A DNA stretch of 64,000 nt from Pseudonocardia autotrophica (lineage in GTDB: Bacteria > Actinomycetota > Actinomycetes > Mycobacteriales > Pseudonocardiaceae), in assembly GCF_003945385.1 (NCBI RefSeq), contig NZ_AP018920.1:1984001-2048000 (forward strand). The letters are read 5' to 3'. Of this stretch, positions 44,894-53,573 are shown piece after piece. Under the pieces are notes generated by a model, which saw nothing but the letters and a program-made list of their open reading frames with translations, was not told the origin of the DNA and did not search any database. A program made the position numbers and the translations under genes. The stretch's first letter is position 1. Every line of letters starts with the position of its first letter.

Positions 44894-44926
44894 CTTGAGG
44901 AACCCTTGAGGAAGCAGGGCTACGCT
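44894..44926 (+). promoter_or_regulatory. OmpR-type direct repeat and -10 in the dctA/regulator gap
   Basis: CTTGAGGAA occurs twice (44894-44902 and 44905-44913), 11 bp apart, one helical turn, as in OmpR-family binding sites. TACGCT (44921-44926) lies 6 nt before the GTG of the regulator (leaderless). The repeats sit where a -35 would be for the regulator and upstream of dctA, so the regulator could control both. Confidence 0.65.
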
Positions 44927-44932
44927 GGTGAC

Positions 44933-45592
44933 GTGCGCGTACTCCTGGTCGAGGACGACCCGCTCCTGGGTGACGCGCTGCGTCGCACCCTGGTCGGGCA
45001 CGGGTTCCCGACCGAGCTGGTCGGCAGCGGGAGCGCGGCACTGGCCGCGGTCGCCGAGCGGGAACCGGACGTCGTGCTGCTCGACATGGGACTGCCCGAC
45101 CGCGACGGCCTCGGTGTCTGCCGGGAGATCCGGGAGCGCTCCCGGGTGCCGATCCTGGCCATCACCGGCCGCGGCGACGTCGCGGCCCGGGTGCAGGGCC
45201 TGCGCTCGGGCGCCGACGACTACCTGGTGAAGCCGATCTCCACCGAGGAGCTGCTGGCCCGGATCGACGCCGTGCTCCGGCGCGCCACCGGGGCGGCGGT
45301 CGCGGCCACGGTGACCGTGGGGGATGTGGTCGTCGACCTGGACCGGCGGGCGGTCACCGCCGGCGGTGCCGAGATCGCGCTCACCCGCAAGGAGTTCGAC
45401 CTGCTGGCCGCGCTCGCCCGCCGGGAGGGGGCGGTGCTGCCGCGCACCGAGTTGCTCGAGCAGGTCTGGGGGATCGCGGACGCCTCCGCGGCCCGCACCA
45501 TGGAGGCGCACGTGGCGTCGCTGCGGTCCAAGCTCGGCGACCGCGACGTGGTGCTGACGGTCCGCGGGGTCGGGTACCGGCTGGCGCTCTGA
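44933..45592 (+). CDS. Response regulator, OmpR family
   Basis: A 219-residue two-component regulator. Receiver domain: acidic pair VEDDP, phosphoacceptor Asp in DVVLLDMGLPDRDG, Thr in ITGRGD and Lys in YLVKPIS. The winged-helix output domain (VGDVVVDLDRRAV... to RGVGYRL) is of the OmpR type (EFDLLAALARREGAVLPRTELLEQVWG). GTG 44933 follows a -10-like element by 6 nt. Its presumed partner kinase is of the CitA/DcuS class, whose usual partners are CitB-type regulators, so the combination is uncommon. Confidence 0.94.
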   Translation: MRVLLVEDDPLLGDALRRTLVGHGFPTELVGSGSAALAAVAEREPDVVLLDMGLPDRDGLGVCREIRERSRVPILAITGRGDVAARVQGLRSGADDYLVKPISTEELLARIDAVLRRATGAAVAATVTVGDVVVDLDRRAVTAGGAEIALTRKEFDLLAALARREGAVLPRTELLEQVWGIADASAARTMEAHVASLRSKLGDRDVVLTVRGVGYRLAL

Positions 45593-45617
45593 GTGCCTGC
45601 TCCTACGATCGGCGCCC

Positions 45618-46514
45618 GTGCCACCCCGTGACCCGCCCCCGCCGCCCGGCCTCGTGATCGTCGACAAGGACCGGGGCCCGACCAGTCACGACGTCGTCGG
45701 GAAGCTGCGCCGGATCATGGGCACCCGCAAGGTCGGGCACGCGGGCACCCTGGACCCGATGGCGACCGGTGTGCTGGTGGTCGGGATCGAGCGGGCGACC
45801 AAGCTGCTCGGCCACCTGTCGCTGGACACCAAGGCCTACACCGCGACCGTCCGGCTGGGGATCGCCACCGGCACCGACGACGCCGAGGGCGAGCCGCTCG
45901 GCGAGCCGGTCCCGGTCGATGCCGGCGACGACGACGTCCGCACGGAGATGGCGCGGCTGACCGGTGACATCGAGCAGGTCCCGAGCGCGGTGTCCGCGGT
46001 CAAGATCGACGGCAAGCGGGCCTACCAGCGGGTGCGCGACGGCGAGACCGTGGTGATCCCGGCGCGGCCGGTGACCGTGTCGGCGTTCGACCTGCTGGCG
46101 CTGCGCCGGGACGGGCCGTTCCTCGATCTCGACGTCGCCGTCGAGTGCTCCTCGGGTACCTACGTGCGGGCACTCGCCCGCGATCTCGGCGCCGCGCTCG
46201 GGGTCGGCGGGCACCTCACGGCGCTGCGCCGGACCCGGGTCGGGCCCTTCACTCTGGAGCACGCCCGCACCGTCGAGGAACTGGCCGCGACGCCAGGGCT
46301 GTCGCTCGATCTCGCCGCCGCGGTGGCGACGGCGTTCCCGCGGGTCGACGTCGACGACGCGGCCGCCACCGACGTCCGGATCGGCCGGTCGCTGCCCGCC
46401 GCCGGGCTCCCCGGCACCTACGGCGTGTTCGGCCCGGACGGTGCCGCGCTCGCGCTGATGGCCGACCGCGGCAGCTCCGCCCGTCCGGTGGTGGTGCTGG
46501 CACCGGCGGGCTGA
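45618..46514 (+). CDS. truB: tRNA pseudouridine-55 synthase
   Basis: A 298-residue enzyme that makes pseudouridine 55 in the T-loop of tRNAs. The catalytic motif KVGHAGTLDPMATGVLVVGI holds the active-site Asp; also KAYTATVRLG, VPSAVSAVKIDGKRAYQRVRDGE and SSGTYVRALARDLG. The C-terminal region is the actinobacterial form. GTG 45618 has TACGAT (45604-45609) 8 nt upstream, a leaderless pattern. It begins 25 bp after the response regulator. Confidence 0.96.
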   Translation: MPPRDPPPPPGLVIVDKDRGPTSHDVVGKLRRIMGTRKVGHAGTLDPMATGVLVVGIERATKLLGHLSLDTKAYTATVRLGIATGTDDAEGEPLGEPVPVDAGDDDVRTEMARLTGDIEQVPSAVSAVKIDGKRAYQRVRDGETVVIPARPVTVSAFDLLALRRDGPFLDLDVAVECSSGTYVRALARDLGAALGVGGHLTALRRTRVGPFTLEHARTVEELAATPGLSLDLAAAVATAFPRVDVDDAAATDVRIGRSLPAAGLPGTYGVFGPDGAALALMADRGSSARPVVVLAPAG

Positions 46515-46564
46515 ACGCGGCGCCGGTGCGGTGCGCGGCGGAGCGGTTCCGTAGGCTCGCGACC

Positions 46565-47527
46565 GTGCAGCGCTGGCGTGGTCTGGAGGCCGTCCCGCCC
46601 GGCTGGGGGCGGTGCGTCGTCACCATCGGTGTGTTCGACGGGGTGCACCGCGGGCACCGTGAGTTGATCGATCGTGCCGTGCAACGGGCCCGCGAGCGCG
46701 GTCTCCCCGCGGTCGTGGTGACCTTCGACCCGCATCCGGCGGAGCTGATCAGGCCGGGTACCCACCCGGCGCGGCTGTCCACCCTGGACCGGCGCGCGGA
46801 GCTGGTGGCCGAGCGCGGCGCCGACGTCTTCTGCGTCATCCCGTTCACCGAGCAGCTCTCCCGGACCGATCCCGCCGGGTTCGTGCACGAGATCCTGGTC
46901 GATCGGCTGCATGCCGCGGTCGTCGTCGTCGGCAGCAACTTCACCTTCGGTCACCGGGCGGCCGGCGACGTCACGGCGCTGGACGAGCTGGGCCGCCGGT
47001 TCGGTTTCTCCTGCGACGCACTGGATCTCATCTCGGAGAACGACGTGACCTTCTCCTCCACCTACATCCGCTCCTGCATCGACGCCGGGGACGTGAGAGA
47101 CGCGGCGCACGCGCTGGGCCGCTGGCACCGGGTGGACGGGGTGATCGTGCACGGTCACAAACGCGGCCGTGACCTGGGCTTCCCCACCGCGAACGTGGCC
47201 TGCCCGCCGCACACCGCGATCCCCGCGGACGGCGTCTACGCGGGCTGGTTCCGGATCGGTGAGCGCCGGCTGATGACCGCGATCTCGGTCGGCACCAACC
47301 CGACGTTCTCCGGCCGGGTGCGCACCGTCGAGGCCTACGTGCTCGACGTCGACGAGAACTTCTACGGCCACGAGGTCGGTGTCGAGTTCGTCGCCCGGCT
47401 GCGCGGGCAGGAGTACTTCGACGGCGTCGAGCCGCTGATCGCCCGGATGGGTGAGGACGTGGCGCGGACCCGGCGGATCCTCACCGCCTCCGGCGACGCG
47501 CTCGGCCCGGACGACGAGCAGGGTTGA
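46565..47527 (+). CDS. ribF: Bifunctional riboflavin kinase/FAD synthetase
   Basis: A 320-residue enzyme converting riboflavin to FMN and FMN to FAD. The N-terminal FAD synthetase domain has VTIGVFDGVHRGHRELI and TFDPHPAELIRP, then SSTYIRSCIDAGDV. The C-terminal flavokinase domain has HKRGRDLGFPTANVACP and GTNPTF. GTG 46565 has TAGGCT (46552-46557) 7 nt upstream, so it is probably leaderless. It is 50 bp after truB, in the conserved truB-ribF order. Confidence 0.96.
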   Translation: MQRWRGLEAVPPGWGRCVVTIGVFDGVHRGHRELIDRAVQRARERGLPAVVVTFDPHPAELIRPGTHPARLSTLDRRAELVAERGADVFCVIPFTEQLSRTDPAGFVHEILVDRLHAAVVVVGSNFTFGHRAAGDVTALDELGRRFGFSCDALDLISENDVTFSSTYIRSCIDAGDVRDAAHALGRWHRVDGVIVHGHKRGRDLGFPTANVACPPHTAIPADGVYAGWFRIGERRLMTAISVGTNPTFSGRVRTVEAYVLDVDENFYGHEVGVEFVARLRGQEYFDGVEPLIARMGEDVARTRRILTASGDALGPDDEQG

Positions 47528-47591
47528 GTGGAAGTCCCCTGTTCGGCTCGAACCGGTCCGGGACGGCCGGTGCCGGGCCGAGGATCGGGGC

Positions 47592-48128
47592 ATGGACGAG
47601 CTCCCGGCCGACCGGCCCGATCGCGACCTGCTGGCGGAGAACCGCGCCCGGCAACGTGAGCTCTACGGCGAGCCGCTGGGGGAGAGGGTGCACCGGTTGA
47701 CCTCCGGGCTGCGGATCACCCAGGCCCGGCTCGCGTCGGCGCTGGGGCTGAGCCCCGCGATGCTCAGCCAGCTGTCCGGCGCACGCCGGGTGAAGATCGG
47801 GGATCCGGCCGTGCTGAGCCGGATGGTGGCGCTGGACCGGCGGGTCTGCCGGGGACCGGTGCCGCCCGACGAGGTGGCCGGGCTGCTGGAACAGATCCGG
47901 GCCGGGGCGACCCCGTGGGGTGCCGACGGTGTCTGCTCCTGCGGTGGTGAGCCGGTGCAGGCCGCGGTGCCGCCGCCGCGGGAACCCCGGAGACCGGTCG
48001 TCCCGCACCCGGAGGACGCGCTGCGCGGGGTGATCGGCCCGGCCCGGCTGATCGCCGCGGCGGCGGCGCTGGCGACGTCGTTCCCGGAGCTCGCCGAGGT
48101 GCTGCGGCGGGCCGCGTCCCGGCGCTGA
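47592..48128 (+). CDS. Helix-turn-helix DNA-binding protein
   Basis: A 178-residue protein with an XRE-like helix-turn-helix (LRITQARLASALGLSPAMLSQLSGARR, residues about 40-66). The rest is not a known domain: a Pro-rich linker with a CSCGG pair of cysteines (about residue 118) and a C-terminal helical stretch AARLIAAAAALATSFPELAEVL. The role is probably transcriptional, target unknown. ATG 47592 has GAGGATCGGGG upstream. It follows ribF by 64 bp and precedes thpR. Confidence 0.7.
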   Translation: MDELPADRPDRDLLAENRARQRELYGEPLGERVHRLTSGLRITQARLASALGLSPAMLSQLSGARRVKIGDPAVLSRMVALDRRVCRGPVPPDEVAGLLEQIRAGATPWGADGVCSCGGEPVQAAVPPPREPRRPVVPHPEDALRGVIGPARLIAAAAALATSFPELAEVLRRAASRR

Positions 48129-48211
48129 GCGATGCGACGATCGTCGTCCGGTGGAGGTTCGGTGCCGTCGACGGCACCGGAGCACCACGAGGTGACGATC
48201 ATGGAGTGGCG

Positions 48212-48766
48212 ATGCGGCTGTTCACCGCGCTGTGGCCACCGGCCCCGGTCCTCGCGGCGCTGCGGGTGGCACCCGCCGTGCCGTCGGAGGGCGGATGGCG
48301 GCCGGTCCGGCCGGAGAACCTGCACATCACGCTCTGCTTCCACGGCGAGGACGACCCGGTGCGGCGCGCCGAGGCACTCGATGCGGCACTGGCCGGGGCG
48401 CCGGCGCCCCGGCTGCGGCTCGCCGGGATCGGCCGTTTCCCCGGCGTGCTGTGGGTGGGTGTGCAGCCGGCGGACGCCCTGCTCGATCTCGCCGCCCGCG
48501 CCGGTGCGGATCCGGCGCGGTTCCGGGCGCACCTGACGCTGGCCCGCCGCTCCCGCACCGCGGACCGGGCGGCCGCCCCGGAGCCGGAGCCGGAGCCGGT
48601 GCCGGTGCCGGTGCCGGTGCCGGGGCTGGGGCTGGGGCCGGGGCCGGGGCCGTGGTGGACGCCCGCCGAGGCGCTGCTGGTTCGCAGTGACCCGGGCCCG
48701 GTGAACGGCCCGGGGTCCGGTGGCCCGGTGTACCGCACGGTGCACCGGGTCCCGCTGGGCCGGTGA
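48212..48766 (+). CDS. thpR: RNA 2',3'-cyclic phosphodiesterase (2'-5' RNA ligase family)
   Basis: A 184-residue protein of the 2H phosphoesterase superfamily. The two HxTx motifs are HITLCF (about residue 38) and HLTLAR (about 110). Between the second motif and the C-terminus lies a low-complexity loop of about 25 residues, alternating Pro-Glu, Pro-Val, then Gly-Leu/Pro-Gly, encoded by 6-bp DNA repeats. ATG 48212 has GGAG 5 nt upstream; GTG 48206 is possible. The hinge loop should not disturb the fold. Substrate in vivo is unknown. Confidence 0.86.
   Translation: MRLFTALWPPAPVLAALRVAPAVPSEGGWRPVRPENLHITLCFHGEDDPVRRAEALDAALAGAPAPRLRLAGIGRFPGVLWVGVQPADALLDLAARAGADPARFRAHLTLARRSRTADRAAAPEPEPEPVPVPVPVPGLGLGPGPGPWWTPAEALLVRSDPGPVNGPGSGGPVYRTVHRVPLGR
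48579..48651. repeat. 6-bp microsatellite inside thpR
   Basis: Consecutive hexamers CCGGAG, CCGGTG, CCGGGG and GGGCTG encode Pro-Glu, Pro-Val, Pro-Gly and Gly-Leu runs. Six bases keep the frame, so copy number can change without a frameshift. Confidence 0.85.
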
Positions 48767-48769
48767 GGA

Positions 48770-49774
48770 TCAGCTCGCGTCGTCCGCCGCCGCCTGTAGT
48801 GCCGCTGCCCTGGCCGGCCCGTCGTCGACGGTGCCGAGCGTGAGACCGCCGCCGGTCAGGGTGGTGAGGTCGTCGAGCACCCACCAGGTCGCCAGCGCCG
48901 TGCCGCCCGCCCACATCTCGCCGACCGCGACGGTGGTCCGCCCGGCTCGGGCCGCGTGCAGGGCGGCGAAGGTGGGCAGTCCGGTGACCGCCTCGGAATC
49001 GTAGATCGACCCGCCGAGCACGACGACGGCGTCCGCGTCGTGCGCGGGGAGCATCTCGGCGGACACCGGGATCGTCGAGGCCGAGGCCCCGGCGGCCGCC
49101 GCGAGCTCCGCCTCCGGCCGGGTGATGCCGGCGTCGGCGACGAGCCGGGAACCGGGGTTCGCCGGCGCCGGGGAGTAGAGCATGTCCTGGAACGATCCGA
49201 GCACCGACAGCTGCAGCGGCTGCCGCCCGGTCGCCTCGCGCAACTCCGCCAGCCGGTCCTCCAGGACGCCGACGACGGCCCCGGCCCGGTCCTCGGCGCC
49301 GAACGCGGCCCCGGCGACCCGGACCGGCTCCCGCCAGTCGCCCTCGAACGGAAGCACGACGGTCGGGGCGATGGCGGAGAGCTGCGGGTAGGTGGTGTCG
49401 AGCAGCGATCCCGGCGAGGTCAGGACGATGACGTCCGGCCCGGTCGCGGCGATCGCCTCGAGATCCGGGCTGGTGATCATCGTCGGGGCGGGGGTGACGC
49501 CGACCCCGGCATCCCCCAGGACGGTCGTACCGAGCTCGGAGGAGAGGCCACCGAACACGGCAGCCGGTCGGATGCCGACGGTGAGCAGGTTGAGCCCGGC
49601 GTACTCGTCGAGCGCGACGACCGACCGGGCGTCGGCCGGGACCTCGACGGTGCCGCGCTCGTGGGCGACGGTCCGCGTGCCGCCGGGTTGCGGCTCTGCG
49701 GCGACGGTCCCGCCCGAGCATCCGGCGAGCAGCAGGAGGGCGAGCGCGGCGGCCGCGCGGGGGAGGGGGCGCAT
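48770..49774 (-). CDS. Iron-siderophore ABC transporter substrate-binding lipoprotein
   Basis: A 334-residue FepB/FecB-like binding protein. The signal peptide ends with lipobox LAGC (Cys at residue 19), so it is lipid-anchored outside the membrane. The core has VVALDEYAGLNLLTVGIRPAAV, ITSPDLEAIAATGPDVIVL and GEMWAGGTALATWWVLDDL. It delivers ferric siderophores to a permease that is not encoded in this window. ATG 49774, weakly preceded by GAGGAT. A degenerate iron box lies upstream in the divergent gap with a TetR gene. Confidence 0.9.
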   Translation of the reverse strand: MRPLPRAAAALALLLLAGCSGGTVAAEPQPGGTRTVAHERGTVEVPADARSVVALDEYAGLNLLTVGIRPAAVFGGLSSELGTTVLGDAGVGVTPAPTMITSPDLEAIAATGPDVIVLTSPGSLLDTTYPQLSAIAPTVVLPFEGDWREPVRVAGAAFGAEDRAGAVVGVLEDRLAELREATGRQPLQLSVLGSFQDMLYSPAPANPGSRLVADAGITRPEAELAAAAGASASTIPVSAEMLPAHDADAVVVLGGSIYDSEAVTGLPTFAALHAARAGRTTVAVGEMWAGGTALATWWVLDDLTTLTGGGLTLGTVDDGPARAAALQAAADDAS

Positions 49775-49810
49775 GGGTCCGATCCTCGGTTCGGGGAGCC
49801 GATGATGAAG

Positions 49811-49828
49811 TGAGGCTCAGCTAACTCA
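49811..49828. promoter_or_regulatory. Iron-box-like site (DtxR/IdeR type) before the binding protein
   Basis: TGAGGCTCAGCTAACTCA matches about 12 of 19 positions of the IdeR/DmdR consensus TTAGGTTAGGCTAACCTAA. It lies 37 bp from the binding-protein start, in an AT-richer patch. The neighbouring lipoprotein is for iron uptake. Confidence 0.5.
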
Positions 49829-49884
49829 CAGTCTGTGGGAAAATATGTCGCGAGGTCAACCGGCTGCCGTGCGACGATGGCGGC

Positions 49885-50481
49885 ATGCCTCCTCCCGGGC
49901 GTCGCCGCGGCCGGCCAGCGGTCGTCGACCGGGACCGGATCGCCGTCGCCGCGCTGGAGGTCGGTCCGGGCTCGCTCACTCTCACGGCCGTCGCCGCGCA
50001 CCTGGGGGTGCATCACTCGACGCTCTACGGGCACGTGCGCGACCGGCACGACCTGGTCGCCGCGGCCGCCGACCGGCTCGCCCGCGAGGCCCGCTGGCCC
50101 GGGACCGGTGCGGGCTGGCGGGAGCTGCTCACCGCGTGGGGGGACACGTTCTGGGACCTGGCCGGGCGCCGGCCGGGCGCGGCCGCGCTGATCAGGAGCT
50201 TGCCGGCGCCACCGGCCGCGGTCGTCGCCGAGGTCGGGCGGATCCGGGCGGATCTCGAACGGCAGGGATTCACCGCGGCGGACGCGCTGGTGGCCCTGGA
50301 CATGGTGGCCGACCTGGCACTGGACACCGCGGCCGCCCTCGACGGCCTCGACCGGACGGCGCAGGACCGGGCCTGGCGCGACGATCCCGGCATGCGCGCG
50401 CTGATCGCCTCCCCGCGCGGGGCCTACCCGGCCAAGCTGGGGATCGTCCTGGACGGCCTGGCCGCCCGGCTGGCCCGCTGA
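49885..50481 (+). CDS. TetR family transcriptional regulator
   Basis: A 198-residue TetR-type regulator. The basic arm [21 protein letters not shown] and HTH ...[29 protein letters not shown] occupy residues 6-60; the C-terminal ligand domain is Ala-rich ([17 protein letters not shown]). ATG 49885 was chosen; GACGAT lies 6 nt before it, compatible with a leaderless transcript. It is divergent from the siderophore-binding lipoprotein gene across 110 bp and may regulate it together with the iron box. Confidence 0.9.
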   Translation: MPPPGRRRGRPAVVDRDRIAVAALEVGPGSLTLTAVAAHLGVHHSTLYGHVRDRHDLVAAAADRLAREARWPGTGAGWRELLTAWGDTFWDLAGRRPGAAALIRSLPAPPAAVVAEVGRIRADLERQGFTAADALVALDMVADLALDTAAALDGLDRTAQDRAWRDDPGMRALIASPRGAYPAKLGIVLDGLAARLAR

Positions 50482-50693
50482 GGCTCCCGGCCCGCGCGGG
50501 TCGGGAGCGGCCGGGAAGTGGGTCGCTGGTACCGTTTCACGTGGGTCCGGCTGCAGTCCGTGGCGGCCGCGACCGACTACCTGCCGCCGGGCTCCGGCTC
50601 CGAAGACTCTCGAGATCACTCCGGGACGACTCGGTGTCGCGTGGTCCGAGGCGGTACGGCCACACGGACCGTCGACACGATGAAGGAGTTGCA

Positions 50694-50963
50694 GTGGCAC
50701 TGTCCACGGCCGACAAGAAGAGCACGCTCGAGAAGTACGGCACCCACGCCACCGACACCGGGTCCCCCGAGGCCCAGGTGGCGCTGCTGACGCAGCGCAT
50801 CATCGGCCTGACCGAGCACCTGAAGCAGCACAAGCACGACCACCACAGCCGGCGCGGCCTGCTGCTGCTGGTCGGTCGTCGTCGCCGGCTGCTCAAGTAC
50901 CTGCGTGCGGTCGACGTCGCGCGCTACCGCGCACTGATCGAGAAGCTGGGTCTGCGCCGCTGA
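50694..50963 (+). CDS. rpsO: 30S ribosomal protein S15
   Basis: An 89-residue primary 16S rRNA-binding protein of the 30S platform. The whole family sequence is present: [38 protein letters not shown] and [15 protein letters not shown] 50694 has AAGGAG about 6 nt upstream. The 212-bp upstream region must hold its promoter; TACCGT near 50531 is a possible -10. A strong hairpin follows, then pnp. Confidence 0.98.
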   Translation: MALSTADKKSTLEKYGTHATDTGSPEAQVALLTQRIIGLTEHLKQHKHDHHSRRGLLLLVGRRRRLLKYLRAVDVARYRALIEKLGLRR

Positions 50964-50973
50964 CCCGCCGACC

Positions 50974-51002
50974 GACCCGGCACCGGAATCCGGTGCCGGG
51001 TC
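50974..51002 (+). terminator. Hairpin between rpsO and pnp
   Basis: Arms GACCCGGCACCGG and CCGGTGCCGGGTC pair perfectly around a 3-nt loop (AAT). It is followed by GATTCG, not a T-tract. In other bacteria the rpsO-pnp gap carries RNase III or PNPase-processed stems, so processing and termination are both possible. Confidence 0.72.
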
Positions 51003-51229
51003 GATTCGCATCGGAGACCGTGACCGATCACGGGTCGCCGGTGCCGCACCACAACTGAACAGTCCCGCCACGAGACGACCGGACATCCGCCGGTCCTCGG
51101 TAGTGGCTCCCGGGAGCAGGAGTTGCCGGGGGCTTCGATCGAAGACCGGCCCAGCAGGGGATCGAGCCGGACGTCGTCGGTGGTGGGAGGCAGAGAAACA
51201 CTCCCAACGACGAGGAGAGACTTCCCCGT
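51003..51229 (+). promoter_or_regulatory. pnp leader region
   Basis: The 227 bp before pnp hold a GACCGG/CCGGTC stem-loop (about 51087-51106) and a GGGAG/CTCCC stem near 51190-51215 just before the AGGAGAG ribosome site. Such leaders carry PNPase autoregulation elsewhere, but no specific motif can be named here. Confidence 0.35.
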
Positions 51230-53548
51230 ATGACTGACGTCATCTCAGAGGACGGCGTGCACGAGAGCACCGCCGTCATCGACAACGGTGCCTACGGCAC
51301 CCGCACCGTCCGGTTCGAGGCCGGCCGGCTCGCCCGGCAGGCCGCCGGATCCGTCGTCGCCTACCTCGACGACGAGACCATGCTGCTGTCCGCCACGACC
51401 GCCTCGAAGCGGCCGAAGGACCAGTTCGACTTCTTCCCGCTGACGGTCGACGTCGAGGAGCGGATGTACGCCGCGGGCCGGATCCCCGGCTCGTTCTTCC
51501 GCCGCGAGGGCCGCCCGGGCACCGACGCGATCCTGACCTGCCGCCTCATCGACCGCCCGCTGCGCCCGTCCTTCGTGGACGGTCTGCGCAACGAGATCCA
51601 GGTCGTCGTGACGGTCATGTCGCTCGACCCGAAGGACCCGTACGACGTCGTGGCGATCAACGCCGCGTCGGCATCCACCCAGCTCGCCGGCCTGCCGTTC
51701 TCCGGCCCGGTCGGCGGCGTCCGTGTCGCCCTGATCGCGGGCGACGGAACCGACGCGTCGCCGACCTCGCAGTGGGTCGCGTTCCCGACCCACGACCAGC
51801 TCGAGCGCGCCGCGTTCGACATGGTCGTCGCGGGCCGCACCGTCGGTGACGGTGACTCGGCGGACGTAGCGATCATGATGGTCGAGGCCGAGGCCACCGT
51901 CCGGACGATCGAGCTGGTCGCCGGCGGCGCCACCGCGCCGACCGAGGAGGTCGTCGCGGACGGTCTCGAGGCGGCCAAGCCGTTCATCAAGAGCCTCTGC
52001 GCCGCACAGCAGGCGCTGGCCGACGTCGCGGCCAAGCCGACCGGCGAGTACCCGGTGTTCCCGGCCTACCAGCCGGACGCCTTCGAGGCGGTCTCCGAGG
52101 CCGTCGAGCAGGAGCTGGCGCAGGCGCTGACCATCGCCGGCAAGCAGGAGCGCGAGACCCGCACCGACGAGATCAAGGCGTCGGTGCTGGACAAGCTCGG
52201 CGAGCGCTTCGTCGGCCGCGAGTCCGAGCTGGGCAACGCGTTCCGCGCCCTGAACAAGAAGCTGATCCGCCGCCGGATCCTGACCGACCAGGTCCGGATC
52301 GACGGCCGCGGCCTGACCGACATCCGGCCGCTCTCGGCCGAGGTCGAGGTCGTCCCGCGGGCGCACGGCTCGGCGCTGTTCGAGCGTGGCGAGACCCAGA
52401 TCATGGGCGTCACCACGCTGAACATGCTGCGCATGGAGCAGCAGATCGACCAGCTGGGGCCGGAGACGCGCAAGCGCTACCTGCACCACTACAACTTCCC
52501 GCCGTACTCGACCGGTGAGACCGGCCGGGTCGGCTCGCCGAAGCGCCGCGAGATCGGGCACGGCGCGCTGGCGGAGCGGGCGCTGCTCCCGGTCCTGCCG
52601 AACCGCGACGAGTTCCCCTACGCGATCCGGCAGGTCTCCGAGGCGCTGGGCTCGAACGGCTCGACCTCGATGGGCTCGGTCTGCGCGTCCACGATGTCGC
52701 TGCTCAACGCCGGTGTGCCGCTGAAGGCGCCGGTCGCGGGCATCGCGATGGGCCTGGTGTCCGACCAGGTTGAGAACGCAGCCGGGCAGCCCGAGACGAA
52801 GTACGTGGCGCTGACCGACATCCTGGGCGCCGAGGACGCGTTCGGCGACATGGACTTCAAGGTCGCCGGCACCAAGGAGTTCGTCACCGCGCTCCAGCTC
52901 GACACCAAGCTCGACGGCATCCCCTCCGAGGTGCTGGCCGCCGCGCTGAGCCAGGCCAAGGACGCCCGCCTGACCATCCTCGAGGTGATCGGCGAGGCCA
53001 TCGACGGCCCGGACGAGATGAGCAAGTACGCGCCGCGGGTCACCGCGGTGAAGGTCCCGGTCGACAAGATCGGCGAGGTCATCGGCCCGAAGGGCAAGAT
53101 GATCAACTCGATCACCGAGAAGACCGGCGCCGACATCTCGATCGAGGACGACGGCACGATCTACGTCGGCGCGAACGACGGCCCCTCCGCGGAGGAGGCG
53201 ATCGGCATGATCAACGCGATCGCCAACCCGCAGCTGCCGAAGGTCGGCGAGCGGTTCCTGGGCACGGTGGTCAAGGCCGCCGCGTTCGGTGCCTTCGTCT
53301 CGCTGGTCCCCGGCAAGGACGGCCTGGTCCACATCTCGAAGCTCGGCAACGGGAAGCGGATCAGCAAGGTCGAGGACGTCTGCAAGGTCGGCGACAAGCT
53401 GCGCGTCGAGGTCACCGACATCGACAACCGGGGCAAGATCAGCCTGGTGCCGGTGCAGGAGGACGGCGCTGCCGCGGCCGACGGGGCGGACGCTCCGGCC
53501 GACGCCGCTGCCGACGAGCCGGCCGAGGCCACGGCGGACCAGAGCTGA
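51230..53548 (+). CDS. pnp: Polyribonucleotide nucleotidyltransferase
   Basis: A 772-residue phosphorolytic 3'-5' exoribonuclease that also makes guanosine pentaphosphate in actinomycetes (GpsI). Two RNase PH domains ([11 protein letters not shown] and [12 protein letters not shown], with the catalytic Asp in [10 protein letters not shown]), an alpha domain, then the KH domain ([15 protein letters not shown]) and the S1 domain ([28 protein letters not shown]). An acidic Ala-rich tail ends it. ATG 51230 has AGGAGAG upstream. Confidence 0.98.
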   Translation: MTDVISEDGVHESTAVIDNGAYGTRTVRFEAGRLARQAAGSVVAYLDDETMLLSATTASKRPKDQFDFFPLTVDVEERMYAAGRIPGSFFRREGRPGTDAILTCRLIDRPLRPSFVDGLRNEIQVVVTVMSLDPKDPYDVVAINAASASTQLAGLPFSGPVGGVRVALIAGDGTDASPTSQWVAFPTHDQLERAAFDMVVAGRTVGDGDSADVAIMMVEAEATVRTIELVAGGATAPTEEVVADGLEAAKPFIKSLCAAQQALADVAAKPTGEYPVFPAYQPDAFEAVSEAVEQELAQALTIAGKQERETRTDEIKASVLDKLGERFVGRESELGNAFRALNKKLIRRRILTDQVRIDGRGLTDIRPLSAEVEVVPRAHGSALFERGETQIMGVTTLNMLRMEQQIDQLGPETRKRYLHHYNFPPYSTGETGRVGSPKRREIGHGALAERALLPVLPNRDEFPYAIRQVSEALGSNGSTSMGSVCASTMSLLNAGVPLKAPVAGIAMGLVSDQVENAAGQPETKYVALTDILGAEDAFGDMDFKVAGTKEFVTALQLDTKLDGIPSEVLAAALSQAKDARLTILEVIGEAIDGPDEMSKYAPRVTAVKVPVDKIGEVIGPKGKMINSITEKTGADISIEDDGTIYVGANDGPSAEEAIGMINAIANPQLPKVGERFLGTVVKAAAFGAFVSLVPGKDGLVHISKLGNGKRISKVEDVCKVGDKLRVEVTDIDNRGKISLVPVQEDGAAAADGADAPADAAADEPAEATADQS

Positions 53549-53573
53549 TCAGTTGGCCGAGAAGAACGGTGAC

